From Gigaspora rosea (taxonomy: Eukaryota; Glomeromycota; Glomeromycetes; Diversisporales; Gigasporaceae), in the NCBI GenBank assembly GCA_003550325.1, contig QKWP01000048.1, positions 411,476 through 475,475 of the forward strand: DNA of 64,000 nucleotides. The letters run 5' to 3'. The first letter of the stretch is position 1; each line of letters begins with the position of its first letter. This document shows positions 1-12,736 of this stretch, piece by piece. Made by a program: the position numbers and the translations under genes. Under the pieces are notes generated by a model. It saw only the letters and a list, made by a program, of their open reading frames with translations, searched no databases and was not told the origin of the DNA.

Positions 1-1482
1 AATTAATACGAAAAGGATTTTTGGGTTACGAAAATGTGAAGGTTTCGAAAATAAGCTTATTTTAACTTGGGTTACTTTTAATAGAAAAATTCAAGGGAAA
101 CAACTACTAACACTTCTACTCTTATTTTGAAGGTTATTCTTGAACTCCACACTTGAGTTAGCTTTATTTGAACGAAAAGAGGTCAGATATTTATACTTTT
201 TACATTGCTGCATCTTTTACAATGTTGTTATGAATTTATCAAGTCCTAACTAGTTTTTCTAAACTAATGATATTTGATATCTTTGATATATCAAATATAT
301 TTGATATATTTAATATATCTGATATATTTGATATATCTGATATATCTAATATATCTGATATATCTGATATATTTGAGATATTTGATATATTTACTATCTC
401 AGATTGTCGAACCGGGTTTAGGGCAGGTAAGGGCGTATTATATCTTTAGGGGCTTATAGTATTATGTACTATACTCAAGGGGTCTTATACTTTAAACATT
501 AATAAGGGTATAACGAAGAAAACTATATATATTTTGTACATAAAAAGAAGACTATAATAGATATTTCAAAGAGCCGAGTACCCTGACGCTTCTCACAACG
601 TGCCATTTCATATGACGTGATATTATGTGCTACACTTTGCCCAATGTCCGTGCCATTTTTACCGTGCCATTCCGTAAAATGTTCCTGTATGTGCCACAAG
701 ATCTGTGCCATTTCAAGCATTTCTGACACCAACCCGTACCACCACCCATACCACATTTCTTATTGGGAATGAATAGCCTCGTTGCTCATGTGGTCTACAT
801 TCGGTTCATAGTATAACCTAGCTTTCTTTGATATCTGAGCTGTAAAGTCGAGCTATCAAATTACTCATATTCGACATCCGCGTTGTCCACCCGGGCTATC
901 AATCACACCTATAACTCCAAATTACCCCAATACACTAAATACTTTTGCCCAGCAGTGGGTGAGTGAGCATCAACGACAAAGCTAGACTTGTGTCGAGCTA
1001 GCAGCAAAGACAATAAAGGGTCCGTTACTCCCCTCCTAAATAGTCATTTACTATGACTTTATAATTCCATCCCTTAATAAATACTTATCGTGCAATATAT
1101 CATACTTACAAAATCACCTATTGTCATCCCTTAATTAATCACCCATACTTATCAAACAATACAACATACTTACCAATCGTTTATAAACATCACTAAATCA
1201 ATTAAATTGATACTTACCTCATACTTATGAACCACCCATATGATACCATGGGCATATATCGTGATCTCGTGACAAATGGTGCCCTGTGACTTCTTTCCTA
1301 AAATCTTGATTCTTATTGAATATAGTAATCTTGTGATTTCATGAATCCTGCTTGGAATTTAATAGGGAAGTCATAACGATAAGGTTGATTAGTTATGTAG
1401 AACGTTCCTCGGTCCTGTAATTCCGAGCTCCATAGAATATCAGATAATTCAGAGAAAATTAATGGTCAAGTGATTAATATTA
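1..1482. other. Gene-free AT-rich stretch
   Basis: I see no coding region here. Apart from the microsatellite at 266-402, positions 598-716 repeat the phrase GTGCCATT or a close variant about five times at irregular spacing, without a clear period. The short open frames are not codon-like. Confidence 0.6.
266..402. repeat. TGATATAT-type microsatellite
   Basis: About 135 bases are built from 6-9 bp units of the form TTGATATA or CTGATATA with small variants. The overlapping open frames (Ile/Phe/Asp/Ser or Leu/Ile/Tyr repeats) are a product of the repeat, not genes. Confidence 0.9.
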
Positions 1483-1557
1483 GACCATGCAAAGTTAATT
1501 TTTTATTTGGTGTCAGATATTTTTTTCTTTAAAAAAAAAATTTAACTTTGCATGGCC
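1483..1557. mobile_element. Short hairpin MITE, AAAGTTAA family
   Basis: A 75-bp hairpin starts CCATGCAAAGTTAA and ends TTAACTTTGCATGG. TA lies on both sides (1481-1482 and 1558-1559), as a TA target duplication would. It is a small member of a family also seen near 4.7, 5.4-5.8, 25.3-25.5 and 54.7-55.3 kb. A degenerate body of the longer family form, including the AATTCCGG core, follows at about 1570-1670. Confidence 0.65.
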
Positions 1558-1732
1558 TAAATTTATTCCAAGGTCATGCAATTCGTTTGTATATCATAGG
1601 ATCAGAAAATTTTTTATCGGACCTATCGAGTAATTCCGGAAAATTAAGATCATTGGGTGGAGGATGGTTTTTATTTTTTGGGTTATTAAAATGGATAAAA
1701 GGCTTTTTTCTACAAATTCTTGTAAAAGGTAA

Positions 1733-2981
1733 CAGTGATGGTAAATGACCTGAAATATGACCCAAATGACCCGATTAAGTCATTTGTTATTTGGGTCATT
1801 CAGGTCATTTCAGGTCATTTACCATTACTTAATGACTTAGATCATTTGGAAATGACCTGGGTCATTTGGGAAAGGCCTTAGTCATTTGCAATCGGTGGGT
1901 CATTTAATGTTTTTGTATGATCGGATTTTATGCCTGGAGACCCAACCCAGTCAGATAATAGTGTTCCAAGTCATGACCCGGGTCAATGGCATATAGAGGC
2001 TTACAAATTTTAATAATATTTATCGAAGTTATGCATTTAAATAAGCCATTCGAGTTATGAAGATTATTATTAAATTTTATATATTTTACAACACTTAGTG
2101 AATATAAAAACATTTTATAATCTAGGTCTGAAATAAGTTATTCAAGTTATGATATTTACTATTTCATTACGCTTATAGAACTTAGTGGTATAAAAAACAT
2201 TTATTAATCTGAGATCTAAAATAAATTATTCGCAAACATTTGTCATAATAATCCACAGAGGATGTTTATTAATCATAAAAATAAGGTTCATAAATGTTGG
2301 CTGTTTAATTCACCATATTTGCAATTTTTTTTGAGTCCCGTATTATAATACAGTATTCACTTCAACTTCATTGCATTTAATGGAACTCAATTAATTATTC
2401 ACCTTATTTCCCTTTTATAGATAAATAAATAATTTCATAAAATATGACGAACATAGGGTGGCTATTTATGTTGTATTCGTGGACTCACCAAATAAACAAA
2501 GTTCGATAATCTAAGTATTTAAAATAATCTATTCATGAATATTGCTTTTAATCAGTAAGTATTCATTAACCTAAACGTTTAAAATGAGATATACTATTTA
2601 ATCACGTTATTTTTGTAAATATAAAGAATTTTTATTAATTTAAGTTAATTCATGACTATTTAAATAGTTATTTTATTTGCATCTGGTTAATTGGAAACAT
2701 AAAAAATTATTTATTTTATTTGCATCCGGTTAGTTGGGAGCATAAAAATTATTTGCATTTACATATATTAATGTGACGAAATACCCTGGTTAATTATATG
2801 CAACACACATATTTGATTTAAATAACCAATTAAGAAGTTGTGACCAACTAAATTACTAAATCTCTAGTTTTAATATAAAATTTTAAATGACCTGATAGAT
2901 CATTTCACCTTTCGAAATAAACAACATCTGGCCATTATTCATTTGAGTTACGAGGTCATTTCAAGTCATTTACCATCCTTG
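1733..2981. mobile_element. Degenerate hAT-like element with GTCATTT motifs
   Basis: The left end reads CAGTGATGGTAAATGACC and the right end is its imperfect inverse (CATTTACCATCCTTG), about 1.25 kb apart. The first 180 bases repeat GGTCATTT / AAATGACC many times on both strands. The CAGnGnTGG end is typical of hAT elements. I found no matching 8-bp target duplication, and the interior has no transposase frame. It resembles the smaller clean copy at 11294-11517. Confidence 0.45.
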
Positions 2982-3990
2982 TGGTGCCAAGGATCGTTTT
3001 TGCTATTAATCCGCCTGGAAGTCATAATTGAACCTTAATGTTAACTGCACTTCCTGGTCACCGTTGCATTGCCTGAAGTTTTCTTCGATCAGCGGTTCCC
3101 ATACAAAATATTAAACCTATAATAATTTTATTATTGCTCAGATTTTTAACCAATCAGTTAGGAACTTCTAACTGTATCAGTTACGGTTATGACCAGTCAT
3201 AACCTTTGCTATTTTTAAATATAATGCTCTTGTATTTGGTAACAGCATATATAAAAATTCGTTTTCTTTTTTCCGAATTAATTTAACTGTTATATCTGAT
3301 TACTGTATTGTTGCATAATAATGTCTGTGACATTATTTAAAATGATAGCCTGAATTATGCTTAATATAGGCTAAAATTTGAAAATACGCCCCTATGCATC
3401 ATTTTGCGAAATACAGAAAAACTTTATAATATTCTAAAAGTCATATTACAAAGCCGTGATTACATTCCTGGTTTTAGCGCGACTGCGTCGCGCAGCTACC
3501 TTATTAATTAGTCGATATAATGATCAGCACATCATAAGCGCACACATACATATAATGTTACATAAATTACAAATAATAGGAAGAGTGCATGTGATGCATA
3601 TATATATAGTGGTTCTACTATATGAGCGGTTATAAGAGGGTCCGATGGGTCCTATTATGGCGCGTGATCTACTGGGTTATTTTCTCATAGTTGGAAATAA
3701 AAGTGATAAGTATGACGGTGGTTTACTAACTTATAATCGATAATCAGTGCTTTAATCAGCGAGCAGTCAGAACTCTTAATTGACTAGTTGAATTTATAAA
3801 TATCAACTAGAAAAGTTGACTATTCGATTTTAGTTGGATAGAATGTTATACGTGTGATTTAACTAATAATTATAAGTTATACAATGAAATTTTATCAGAC
3901 GAAAAAAATTTAACTATATACCGGCCGGTCTGACCTGCAGGAATGTGAGTCAAGGGCTGACCCGCCGCTGATGGGCCGAGGTAAGCCTGT
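2982..3990. other. Intergenic stretch
   Basis: No coding signal. A small GC-rich palindrome (GCGCGACTGCGTCGCGC) sits near 3478-3494. Nothing else is recognisable. Confidence 0.5.
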
Positions 3991-4862
3991 ATCACTAACA
4001 CAAACTAAAGATCATAAATACTGTTGACCAATTCTATCAAAATCGATAATTTGTCAAATCTGTCTACAAAGTCAGTTTCCTACTATATAAATTTAATAAT
4101 TTATAAGATTTTCAACCTAATAATCTTTAAATACTAATGCAAATCCTACATGCGCATGAAGCTATCAAACTGAGTAACTCTTAATTGTTAAATTGCAAAT
4201 TAATCACCTGAAACAATGCAAAAACTATTGAAACTAATAAAGGGAGCATATTGTAGCATTCTTTAGTAAATTGACAGAGATTTATTGCTAATTTGAAAAT
4301 GAAGCGACGTCAATCAAATCTAAATTTACAATCTTGTATAACAAATTGCTTTTAAAATAATTAACAGTGCCTAATAAATTTTACTAGTTGGCACTAAGCT
4401 ATTAATACTAACCTAAGTATATGTTATTAGCTTCAATTTTACCACACTTTTATTTAAAAACTAGTCATGTAGGAAGTTAATCATAAACAACTTTTAATAA
4501 TTTAATAAATTCTTGTTGAACGAAACCAAATCTTTAGTGTTTATCACCGAAATGTATTCATTCATCGAGGCAAGAAAATAGCCTGTAATTCAGAAATATT
4601 AAATATTAAACAAATTAGTTAATATAGCAACTATAATGCTACATTTTTATAATAAAAATATACTGTATCGTATTTCAGGAATTAAGGCCACGCAAAGTTA
4701 ATTTTTCATTTTGCATAACCTGCGACCCATTTTTCCGAAACAAATTTTTTTTAATTCCTATTGTGCTATTTTTGCCATTTAATTTTTTCTCCAGTGTCAC
4801 CGATGATGACCTTAAATTTCCGGAATTACCTGAGAGATCCGAAAAAAATATATTATTTAGGA
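3991..4862 (+). repeat. Arm A of a dispersed inverted duplication
   Basis: Read on the opposite strand, this segment matches 55126-56031 almost throughout. Shared landmarks are the AACACAAACTAAAG end, the stretch around GTTTATCACCGAAATG, and the MITE-derived tail with GGTCATCATCGG. Arm B has an extra block of roughly 100 bases near 55750-55870 opposite about 4150. Each arm ends in an AAAGTTAA-family MITE body (here 4683-4862). The segment is non-coding, so it is either a dispersed repeat or a rearranged segmental duplication. Confidence 0.8.
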
Positions 4863-4933
4863 TAAATATATGCAACGCACCCTGCGATATGCTAATTCAT
4901 CGCACACAATATGTAAACATAATTTTTAGATCC

Positions 4934-5121
4934 GTGTAACAAATTTTCTATATAACAAAAATTTAAATTTAAATTAATATAAGGTTAGGGTAAGGGTAAG
5001 GGTTAGTGTTAGAAGTTTGTTAGAGCGTGAAAGGTGGTTAAGTAGATGAAATTTTTTGATATTACAAATTTTAGAAAAGTTTCTTTATTTTTGTTACACA
5101 AAGAAAATTTTCACGTTACAC
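4934..5121. mobile_element. 188-bp MITE with telomere-like core
   Basis: The ends are GTGTAAC and GTTACAC, with AATTTTCT/AGAAAATT extending the inverted repeat. The interior at 4981-5008 holds a few degenerate TTAGGG-like units. There is no protein-coding capacity and no clear target duplication. Confidence 0.5.
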
Positions 5122-5202
5122 CTGATCTTCAAATTTAATTGGTAGATCGTTGTGGTGCGATATACAAGCACATCACGGTGTGCGATGCCTAATTAAGTCC
5201 TA

Positions 5203-5346
5203 TTATTTATAGTATATTAAAAAAAAATTATTTATAGTATATTAAAAAAAAATATATTATTTATAGTATATTAAAAAAAATATATTATTTATAGTATATT
5301 ATTTATAGTATATTAAAAAAAATATATTATTTATAGTATATTAAAA
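5203..5346. repeat. AT-rich tandem repeat
   Basis: About five copies of a unit of roughly 28 bp are present: TTATTTATAGTATATT followed by an A run. The copies vary mainly in A-run length. Confidence 0.85.
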
Positions 5347-5429
5347 AACAAAACAAAAAAATCCGACCGCCGACTGGAATGTTGGAACACCATGTTATGC
5401 AAAGCGAAAAATTAACTTTGTGTGGCCTA

Positions 5430-5643
5430 GGCCACGCAAAGTTAATTTTTCATTTTGCATAGCCCGCCGACCCAATTTTTCCAAAATAATTTTGTTTTTA
5501 AAAAAAAAATCCCTTTTGTGCCAATTATTCCATTTTTGCTATTTAATTTTTCTCCGGTGTCACCCGATGATGACCTTAATTTTCCGGAATTACCCGATAG
5601 GCAGATAAAAAAAAAATCACCGAAGAATTAACTTTGCGTGACC
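5430..5643. mobile_element. MITE, AAAGTTAA family, full-length copy
   Basis: This 214-bp element starts GGCCACGCAAAGTTAA and ends TTAACTTTGCGTGACC. The interior has the family core (CTCCGGTGTCACCC, GATGATGACC, TTTTCCGGAATTACCC). It abuts an inverted relative whose end occupies about 5360-5428, giving a near-perfect palindrome across 5404-5451. A short spacer and a second, shorter element (5669-5777) follow in the same order as at 25.3-25.5 and 54.8 kb. Confidence 0.75.
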
Positions 5644-5668
5644 TTAGATGTGAGCATGAATTAATTTA

Positions 5669-5777
5669 GGCCACAAAAACTTAATTCTTTTTTTTTTAAA
5701 AAAAAAAAAAATCCGACCCGCCGACCGGAATTTTGAAACACCAGGTTATGCAAAACGAAAAATTAACTTTGCGTGGC
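5669..5777. mobile_element. Short companion MITE of the composite repeat
   Basis: A 109-bp element starts GGCCAC and ends TTAACTTTGCGTGGC, around a T-run/A-run hairpin and the word AATCCGACCCGCCGACC. It follows the 214-bp element after a spacer containing GATGTGAGCATGAATTAA. The same pair and spacer recur at 25251-25518, and inverted near 54750-54850, so the pair itself has been copied. Confidence 0.65.
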
Positions 5778-6536
5778 TAAGTATTTCACTTTATCGTTAC
5801 AGATAGACTTCGTTACGTGTACTGTTAGACTAGGCTATTACAAAATGCCGGATAAAAAACATTAACGGTTTATAACCGGTTAAAAGGTTCTTTATCCGGT
5901 TAACTCGACGGTTTGATTTAAAAACAATTGTCCAGATGTCTAATGTTTTATATTATTATTCCACTGTGCACACTGCGCACATACTGTATTTCTAATTATG
6001 TAAACTTATGTGTAAAAGTTGTCTAATTTTGTTTTTGACATCTAACATATATATCTCTTTTGTTATATGTAATTTATATGTAAGAATCAGGCTTGTATGT
6101 AATATGATTAATTAATTTAATAATACAGAAATATAGGTTGTTATGGCAATTGAACTTATGCTTAATTAATTTAAGGATTAATTCAAGGAGAGATAGTTTA
6201 TCACTACGATCGCGAGAGAAGATCACACAACCTATTATGGTAAAAACACATAAACTGGGAATTGATTTTTACTTTATTTTATTTATTTATTTTTTTTTTA
6301 CGTAATAATTTCACCTCTTTCACAATCGCAATGTAGAACCAAGAATACGAGTGAAGAAATATCTACAGCAAAGCTTAACTGAGTAAGAAATCTATTACAA
6401 ATGTTGCGCAACTTTTAGGTTAAAATACAGTAAACTAATTAATTTATTAATTTATCTTTTTAGGAGCGTTACAACACAATTATACCGAGTATACAGATAT
6501 ATTAAGATGGTCATTTTTCAATTTAAGGTTAAGCAC
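5778..6536. other. Intergenic stretch
   Basis: A small inverted repeat (CCGGATAAA ... TTTATCCGG, about 5848-5902) is the only structure I see. No coding region. Confidence 0.5.
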
Positions 6537-6678
6537 TAGTGATGTGCCGCGTACAGTACGATACGTACTGTAGTACAGTACGCTAAAATTTTTGCCGATC
6601 ACTTTTGCCAGCCAATCAGATGCCGGGAAAGAACATACGTTAAAATTTTTCAGATATCATATAAATGGCACATCACTA
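6537..6678. mobile_element. 142-bp hAT-like MITE
   Basis: Perfect 12-bp inverted ends, TAGTGATGTGCC and GGCACATCACTA, enclose a second palindrome made of GTACAGTACG / CGTACTGTA. The TAGTGATG end is like hAT termini in this window (34490 and 40394), but no 8-bp target duplication is visible. A 75-codon frame crossing it lacks a sensible start and is not a gene. Confidence 0.6.
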
Positions 6679-8995
6679 TATAGTACAATCTTTAATGCGA
6701 GATCCTTAGTTAGGTTGAGCTTCGGTGTAGCAAATTCGTCAAAGCCCAACAGAAATCCAATTTTGGTAATTTTTCGAAACTGCTTCACTGAATTTTTTTG
6801 TCGGAACCATTTTTTTTAACTATCACTACTTGATTGACTGATAAATTGTTCTCAACTATAAGTGATCTTCAATTATTATGTAATTTACGGTCATTTTTTA
6901 ATGCTTAAAAAACTATAAACTTTTATTTAGGTAACGATAGTATCTCTCGCCTTACTCTTATACTGTTATGTCTATGATGATGCATCATCAGACAATAGAA
7001 AAGTATCGATGCTAATTGCCTATGTTGTTTCAGTATTTTTATTTTATTTACTTATCTGATTTTATTACGGAAATTTAATAAACTAATGTTTATCTTAGGT
7101 CTGCATTTGTTTTTGATTAGCACTTCGTTTGTTTATTAGGCTAAGTCATCATTTTGAACAATGGTTCAATCGAGTTCAACTCAAACTTAAAATCCTTCAG
7201 AAAAATATTAGACTGACTTTTTTATATAATAATGTGATTTCGGCCATTCTCACACTAATTTACGCAAATGGGAGGTTGTACGTTTTACCGGTTATACAGT
7301 ACATACTTTATTTATATAACTCATAACGCTAATCCTGTGTAATGTTTTATTTTTCCAATTATAATAATTAAGATATCAATTTACGTTATGGTCTTCCAGA
7401 TGACACGTTTTTTCTATAAATAATTATATTAAAATTTCAATAATAAAGCTCCCACTCATAATTCGTTTTTTATGTTTTGACTAACTGTAATTGACAACCT
7501 TGGTTTCATTTCTATTCAATTTTAAGATAAACCAGAAATAGTTAAGGTTCATGTCTAAATTTGATATGAACAGGGTTTACTTGAATTACCGAAGCTTAGT
7601 TAAATTTCAATATATCCTGATTAAATGTTGTATCTACTGTATTTAGTTGGACAAATTATTAAATGATTCGACTTTTTATAATACGGCAAAATCAGTGTGA
7701 CTATACGTACTTCTTTACCTCACTCGAGTCATGTATGAATAAAATAATTCCATATGATTCAAGGTGTCATATCATAAGACTCAATTGCTAAAATGCTTCT
7801 TGATTCAAATTGAGCTAAATATTTACATTTATTAATTGCAAAATTATTTTAATTAAAGATTCGTGTGAGATTATTAATTTTGACTCTGTAATCTAAATTT
7901 TTAATGTGACATAACGTTACATGGTTTGTTTATAAACAGTTTTTATCATTACAATCCAATTATCTTTATATGTCCAATCATTGTGCATTCGATCAATATC
8001 AAGAAGTACAGTACGTGTTTTCAACTTACCACGTATCGGTATGCGAAAAAATTGTAGACAATTACGACTAGTTCACTCACAAAAAAATTTTTAAACCACG
8101 CGATTATTGTGTAGAAATATGCTAGACTTTGCAAATTTCGTTAATATAAATAAATTCTGAGAGAATGTCTGGATTCGCCTGAAATACCAAATGCAAATAT
8201 TCATTTAACAAACCATTGCGATAACCTGCAATTATAATTACTAACTCGTCGTGGGCTATTACATGCATACAATAAAAATCGTAACTATTAGAACAAAGTC
8301 GTAACTTCCGCTACAGAAATTAATACAGAATTTGACGAATGTACGATGTTGCAAATCTCCACATTTAAATATGCTATTTCACATGATAAATGTATCGATG
8401 AATTTTTGTCAATAAAATTTTTATTTTTAACTATCAACTCTAGACTCGCCCTCATATTAAGATAGCATATTCATAATTTGTTTCTCAATCTAAATGGCTA
8501 ATAATTTCGGTAAAAACACAATTATAAGATTTTGTTTCCTCACCTATAAACATAAATAAACCAATGAAATGTTGTAACCTTCGAGAGAATTATGTTGGTT
8601 TAAGTGCTTTTAAACTAAAACAAAAAGATTTAGATCAACCAATCAAATAATGCCTCCATTAATAAAAGTATACAATTGTCTTCCAAGTCAGTTCGAAATT
8701 ATTTCGGACAGCGAACTTTATTATATGTTAAAGCTGAAGATACTTTTCAATTAGTAAAACATTGTGGCTCGAAAAGTGCTTAAGTGCATAAATTAATTAT
8801 GCAATTAATTTATTATTCTTTTCAATAGATAATTTTCGGAGAACTCCAAAATTTAATTAATATTTCTATAAGTTCCAATTTGCATTTCGCGCTACTTTAT
8901 CTGTAACACGTATATCTAAATGTATACGTAAAAAATTTACTATTTAGGATATTTTTAATTCAAAAGTTATCATGGGTGAAAACATGATTTTAATT
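6679..8995. other. Long gene-free stretch
   Basis: About 2.3 kb of AT-rich sequence with no domain, no convincing codon bias and no inverted-repeat ends that I could recognise. Confidence 0.5.
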
Positions 8996-11129
8996 GTTGC
9001 TGAAATATGCTGAAGATGGCAATCTGATGCACAGTGCTTGCTTGGAGCCTGCTACGATAATGGCGTATACACAGAAAAAGATGAAAAAAAGGCATTTGAG
9101 TGGTATTCGAAAGGACAATTTTATGTTAGATTTTGCTACAGAAATAACATAGTCACAGACAAGGTTGAAAAAGGCATTTGGATGATATTTAAAATCTGCT
9201 GAAGGTGGCAATTCGGATGGACAATTTAGGGTTGGAATCTGTTGCGATAAGGGCATAGGAGCAGACAAGTATGAAAAAAATGCATTTGAATGGTATCTGA
9301 AACCTGCTGAAGGTGGCAATTCGAATAGACAATTTAGTGTCGGAATTTACAACAGCAATGGCATAGGCACAGACAAGGATATCAAAAGGCATTCGAATGG
9401 TATTTAAAATCTGCTGAAGGTGGCAATTCGGATGGACAATATAATGTTGGAATCTGTTATGATGAGGGGATAGAGGGATAGGCACAAATAAGGTGAAAAA
9501 AAGGCATTTGAGTGGTATCTGAAATCTACTGAAAGTGGCAATTCGAGTAGACAACTTGATGTTGGAATTTGGTACTGTACAAAATTGCATAAACACAGAC
9601 AAAGATGAAAAAAAGCATTAAGTGGTATTTGAAATCTGCTGAATATGGCAATTCGTATGGACAATTTAATGTTGGATTCTGTTACGATGAGGTCATAGGC
9701 ACAGATAAGGATGAAAAAAGGCATTTGTGTGGTATTTGAAATCTGCTGAAAATGATTATGCTTTAGCACAATATAATCTCGCGCTACGTTATCGGAATGG
9801 CATACGTATAGCTAAGGATGATAAACAGTCGTTTTTGTGGTATTTAAGATCTGCAGAAAATGATAATTACCGCGAACATTATGAACTTGGAATATGTTAT
9901 CGAAATGGTTATAGAACTTTGTCTAATCTATTGAATGGTTACAAAAAGCGAAAAACAATAGTCCTGAAAAGATGGTTGATTCTAAAAGTCATAATGATTC
10001 ATTGAAAAAATTATTATCTGGCAATAATTTATTAATTTCATGGATTCTATTTAATGAATTAAAAATTCTTAGAAAATTGGAAAAGGTGGGTTTACAACTG
10101 TGTATGTTGCTTTTTGGCATCGCAATACGGTTAGTACGATTGGTAGCTCTTCACAGGAAGCAATCGCACTTAAACTATTTCATGGATCAAAAAAGAGTTG
10201 TGAGGTACTTATAAAAGAGGTAAATATTTTATTAACAAAAATTTTATGATTTAGTCATTACTATTAGTTATTAATAATTATAATTTTAAAGTTAATTGCA
10301 TATTCAAATATTGAATCTAAAAACCCTACATTTTTAGATGAGTGCACAGATGATTATCTTTTAGTTATGCAATATGTAAAAATGGGATCCTTACGTGAAA
10401 ACCTTTACGAAATTTCACAATTAAAATAGGAGAAGAAATTAGAATTATTATATTATATGCATTAGATCTTCAATCAATTCATTCAAATGATATTATTTAT
10501 TGTGATTTCATAGTGGTAATATATTTCAAGATGACTTAAATAACGCATATATCAGTGATTTAGGAATTGCAATGTCAGTTAATAAAACATTAGACAAAGT
10601 ATCTAGAGGAATTTATGGAGCTTTACCTTATATAGCATCGGAGTCTTTTACAAGAAAAACCATTTACTAAAGCATCAGTTATTTATTCTTTTGGAATGAT
10701 TATGTGGGAGAAATCTTGTATTTTTTTAGCTATAAAGATGACATTTCATGTTTAGCTATGGAAATTTGTCTTAAAGAATTAAGACCAAATATTCTGGAAG
10801 GTACAGCATCATGTTATGCAGAACTTTTAAATAAGTGTTAGGATAAAGAAAAAAAAAAAGACCATCATCTTTGGAAATTCATGAAATTATTTCAAAATGG
10901 AAAAATAATGCCGAAAAAAAATTTTTAAAATCAGATCAAGAAATGGTGACCGAAAATAATGGGTTTAATAATATAGAAGATAGTACTATTTATACTAGTG
11001 ACTTCATTAGTTATGAAACAGTCACTTGAACACGTAGCCGCAAATGATATTATTTCTATTAATGATAATTCTATTGAATTTATTAAAAAGTGTAAGGAAG
11101 TAATCAGTCATACTAATGCATTTGAATAA
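8996..11129 (+). pseudogene. Decayed Sel1-repeat/protein kinase gene
   Basis: The 5' half (8996-9920) encodes broken Sel1-like repeats of about 36 codons, with words such as KAFEWY and YDNG, spread over all three frames by indels. The frame at 9727-9930 keeps two repeats. At 10060-10219 comes a kinase start with a GKGGFTTVY glycine loop, one frame away from the upstream exon, and an IALK lysine. A 72-bp GT-AG intron (10220-10291) sits where the intact relative has one. Further on, the HRD motif is changed to YCD, SGNIF and SDLG remain, and the APE motif reads ASE with a nearby frameshift. Stops and shifts continue to 11129. In this copy the Sel1 and kinase parts are joined without the long intron of the 46-50 kb gene. 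It is clearly dead, and its original function would have been signalling. Confidence 0.85.
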
Positions 11130-11293
11130 AGGATCCTCTTAAAAAGTACAAACCATATTAACAGGTAAGCAACGTATATGTTGTGCGTGCGAGGGAACAT
11201 TTCTGATTTGCTTGGAGTATTGGATTCAAATACTAAAATGCTTATATCAATTTCTATCATCAGTTTCATTTAACATATCATAGTCCCGTAAAC

Positions 11294-11517
11294 CAGGGTT
11301 GGCAAATGACTTTAAATAACATAAATGTCATTGTGACATTGTCATTTGTCGCTTTGTCATTTAGAAGGTAAATGACAAATGACAAAATTAAAAAATGCTA
11401 AGATCCTGAGATCATTAAGGTTTTGTGTCTCTTTGGGTTGTTTAGGATTGGTTAAATCCTAAAACACCTGAAGTCTTAATATGTTATTTTTAAATGACAT
11501 GTCATTTGCCAACCCAG
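11294..11517. mobile_element. 224-bp hAT-like MITE with 8-bp target duplication
   Basis: The ends are CAGGGTTGGCAAATGAC and GTCATTTGCCAACCCAG. The 8-bp direct repeat CCGTAAAC flanks the element at 11286-11293 and 11518-11525. Inverted repeats with CAGGG ends plus an 8-bp duplication fit the hAT superfamily. There is no coding capacity. Confidence 0.85.
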
Positions 11518-12736
11518 CCGTAAACTGCCATATACATTCCACCAAAAAATTAATTAATTAATTAGTAAAAAAAGGAGAATAATCAGCAAAAAATGTGTGA
11601 GGTTTGATATATGGGGTTCTTGTTTATGGCAGTTTACGTAACAACCTGTAATTTCAATTTTGGAAAGAGAAAATTTACTCAAAATTTAATGAAGTCAGTA
11701 AAACATACTAATTTAAGAATGTAAGATATATGTAAGTACTGTGCATATGATCAATTTTAAGAAATAGAATTGGACACAGATACGAATCAACGAAAAAAGT
11801 TTACCGCTCGTTCATTATTAAAAAAATTAATAATAGTTAACATCCTGGTTTAACATTTGCGGAAGTGTGATACAAAATTCACATACAAAATATTCTTGAT
11901 CGCTATTGTCCGAAGCGTAGTGAGGATGTTTCTACTTCTATTTCAATCTATACAATGTCCATTAAAGATATCCAACAAAAATTCCCAATTAACATATAAG
12001 TTTCAACAATAATCGTGACCTTCCGCATCAGCCTGATCATTAAAAATAAAAATTGCTTCAAACAATTATTAAAGTCTGATACAACCTATACAAGTTATGA
12101 ATGTATTGCTGAATAATGCCGGTCTTAGGTAAAAAATCCCAGCAGAGTCAAAATCCTGAAAAACTGGCCAATATTAAACTAGCTTTGGTTGATTTTGGAT
12201 TTTTAATGTCAGGATTTTGACTAAAACCAATATTGCTATAAATAAATGGAAACAATGGATGTTTAAATCAGAATGCTTTTATATTATTTATTATTTATTT
12301 ATTTAGTAAATTATTTAATGATATTTCAGTAGCATTGTCAAAAAGAAATCAAATGACATGTGAATCTAAATGTGATATGAATTACTAGATAAAATTCTCT
12401 AAAATTAATCAAGACCAAATATATTTTTGCATATATTTCTATCACTATCGCTGCATTTTCAAAATCTTTATGTAATTTAGGGAATTCTGCATTTAAGTGT
12501 ATAGTAACAGTAAATCAATGATGATAAAATAATAACAATAGATAATTTTTTTCTTTATTACAGTATTAGTGATACTATTAATATTCGCATTACAGAGTGT
12601 GTAACTTAAATTATTAAGGATAATCAGGTATATGAACATGTCCATGTCTCTGCCCTTAATATGCTTTATTTATTTATTTTTTGAACTGGTTTAATGTTTA
12701 CTAATGTTTGTTTGTGATATTGTAAATCTGTGATAG
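11518..12736. other. Intergenic stretch
   Basis: AT-rich, with no coding region or repeat structure that I can support. Confidence 0.5.

Noticed and set aside
4981..5008. TTAGGG-like words, also near 29964 and 30047, as telomere remnants
   Set aside because: Only two to four degenerate units each, one set inside a MITE. This is too little to call an interstitial telomere.
6592..6819. 75-codon frame
   Set aside because: It begins without ATG inside a MITE and has no recognisable feature.
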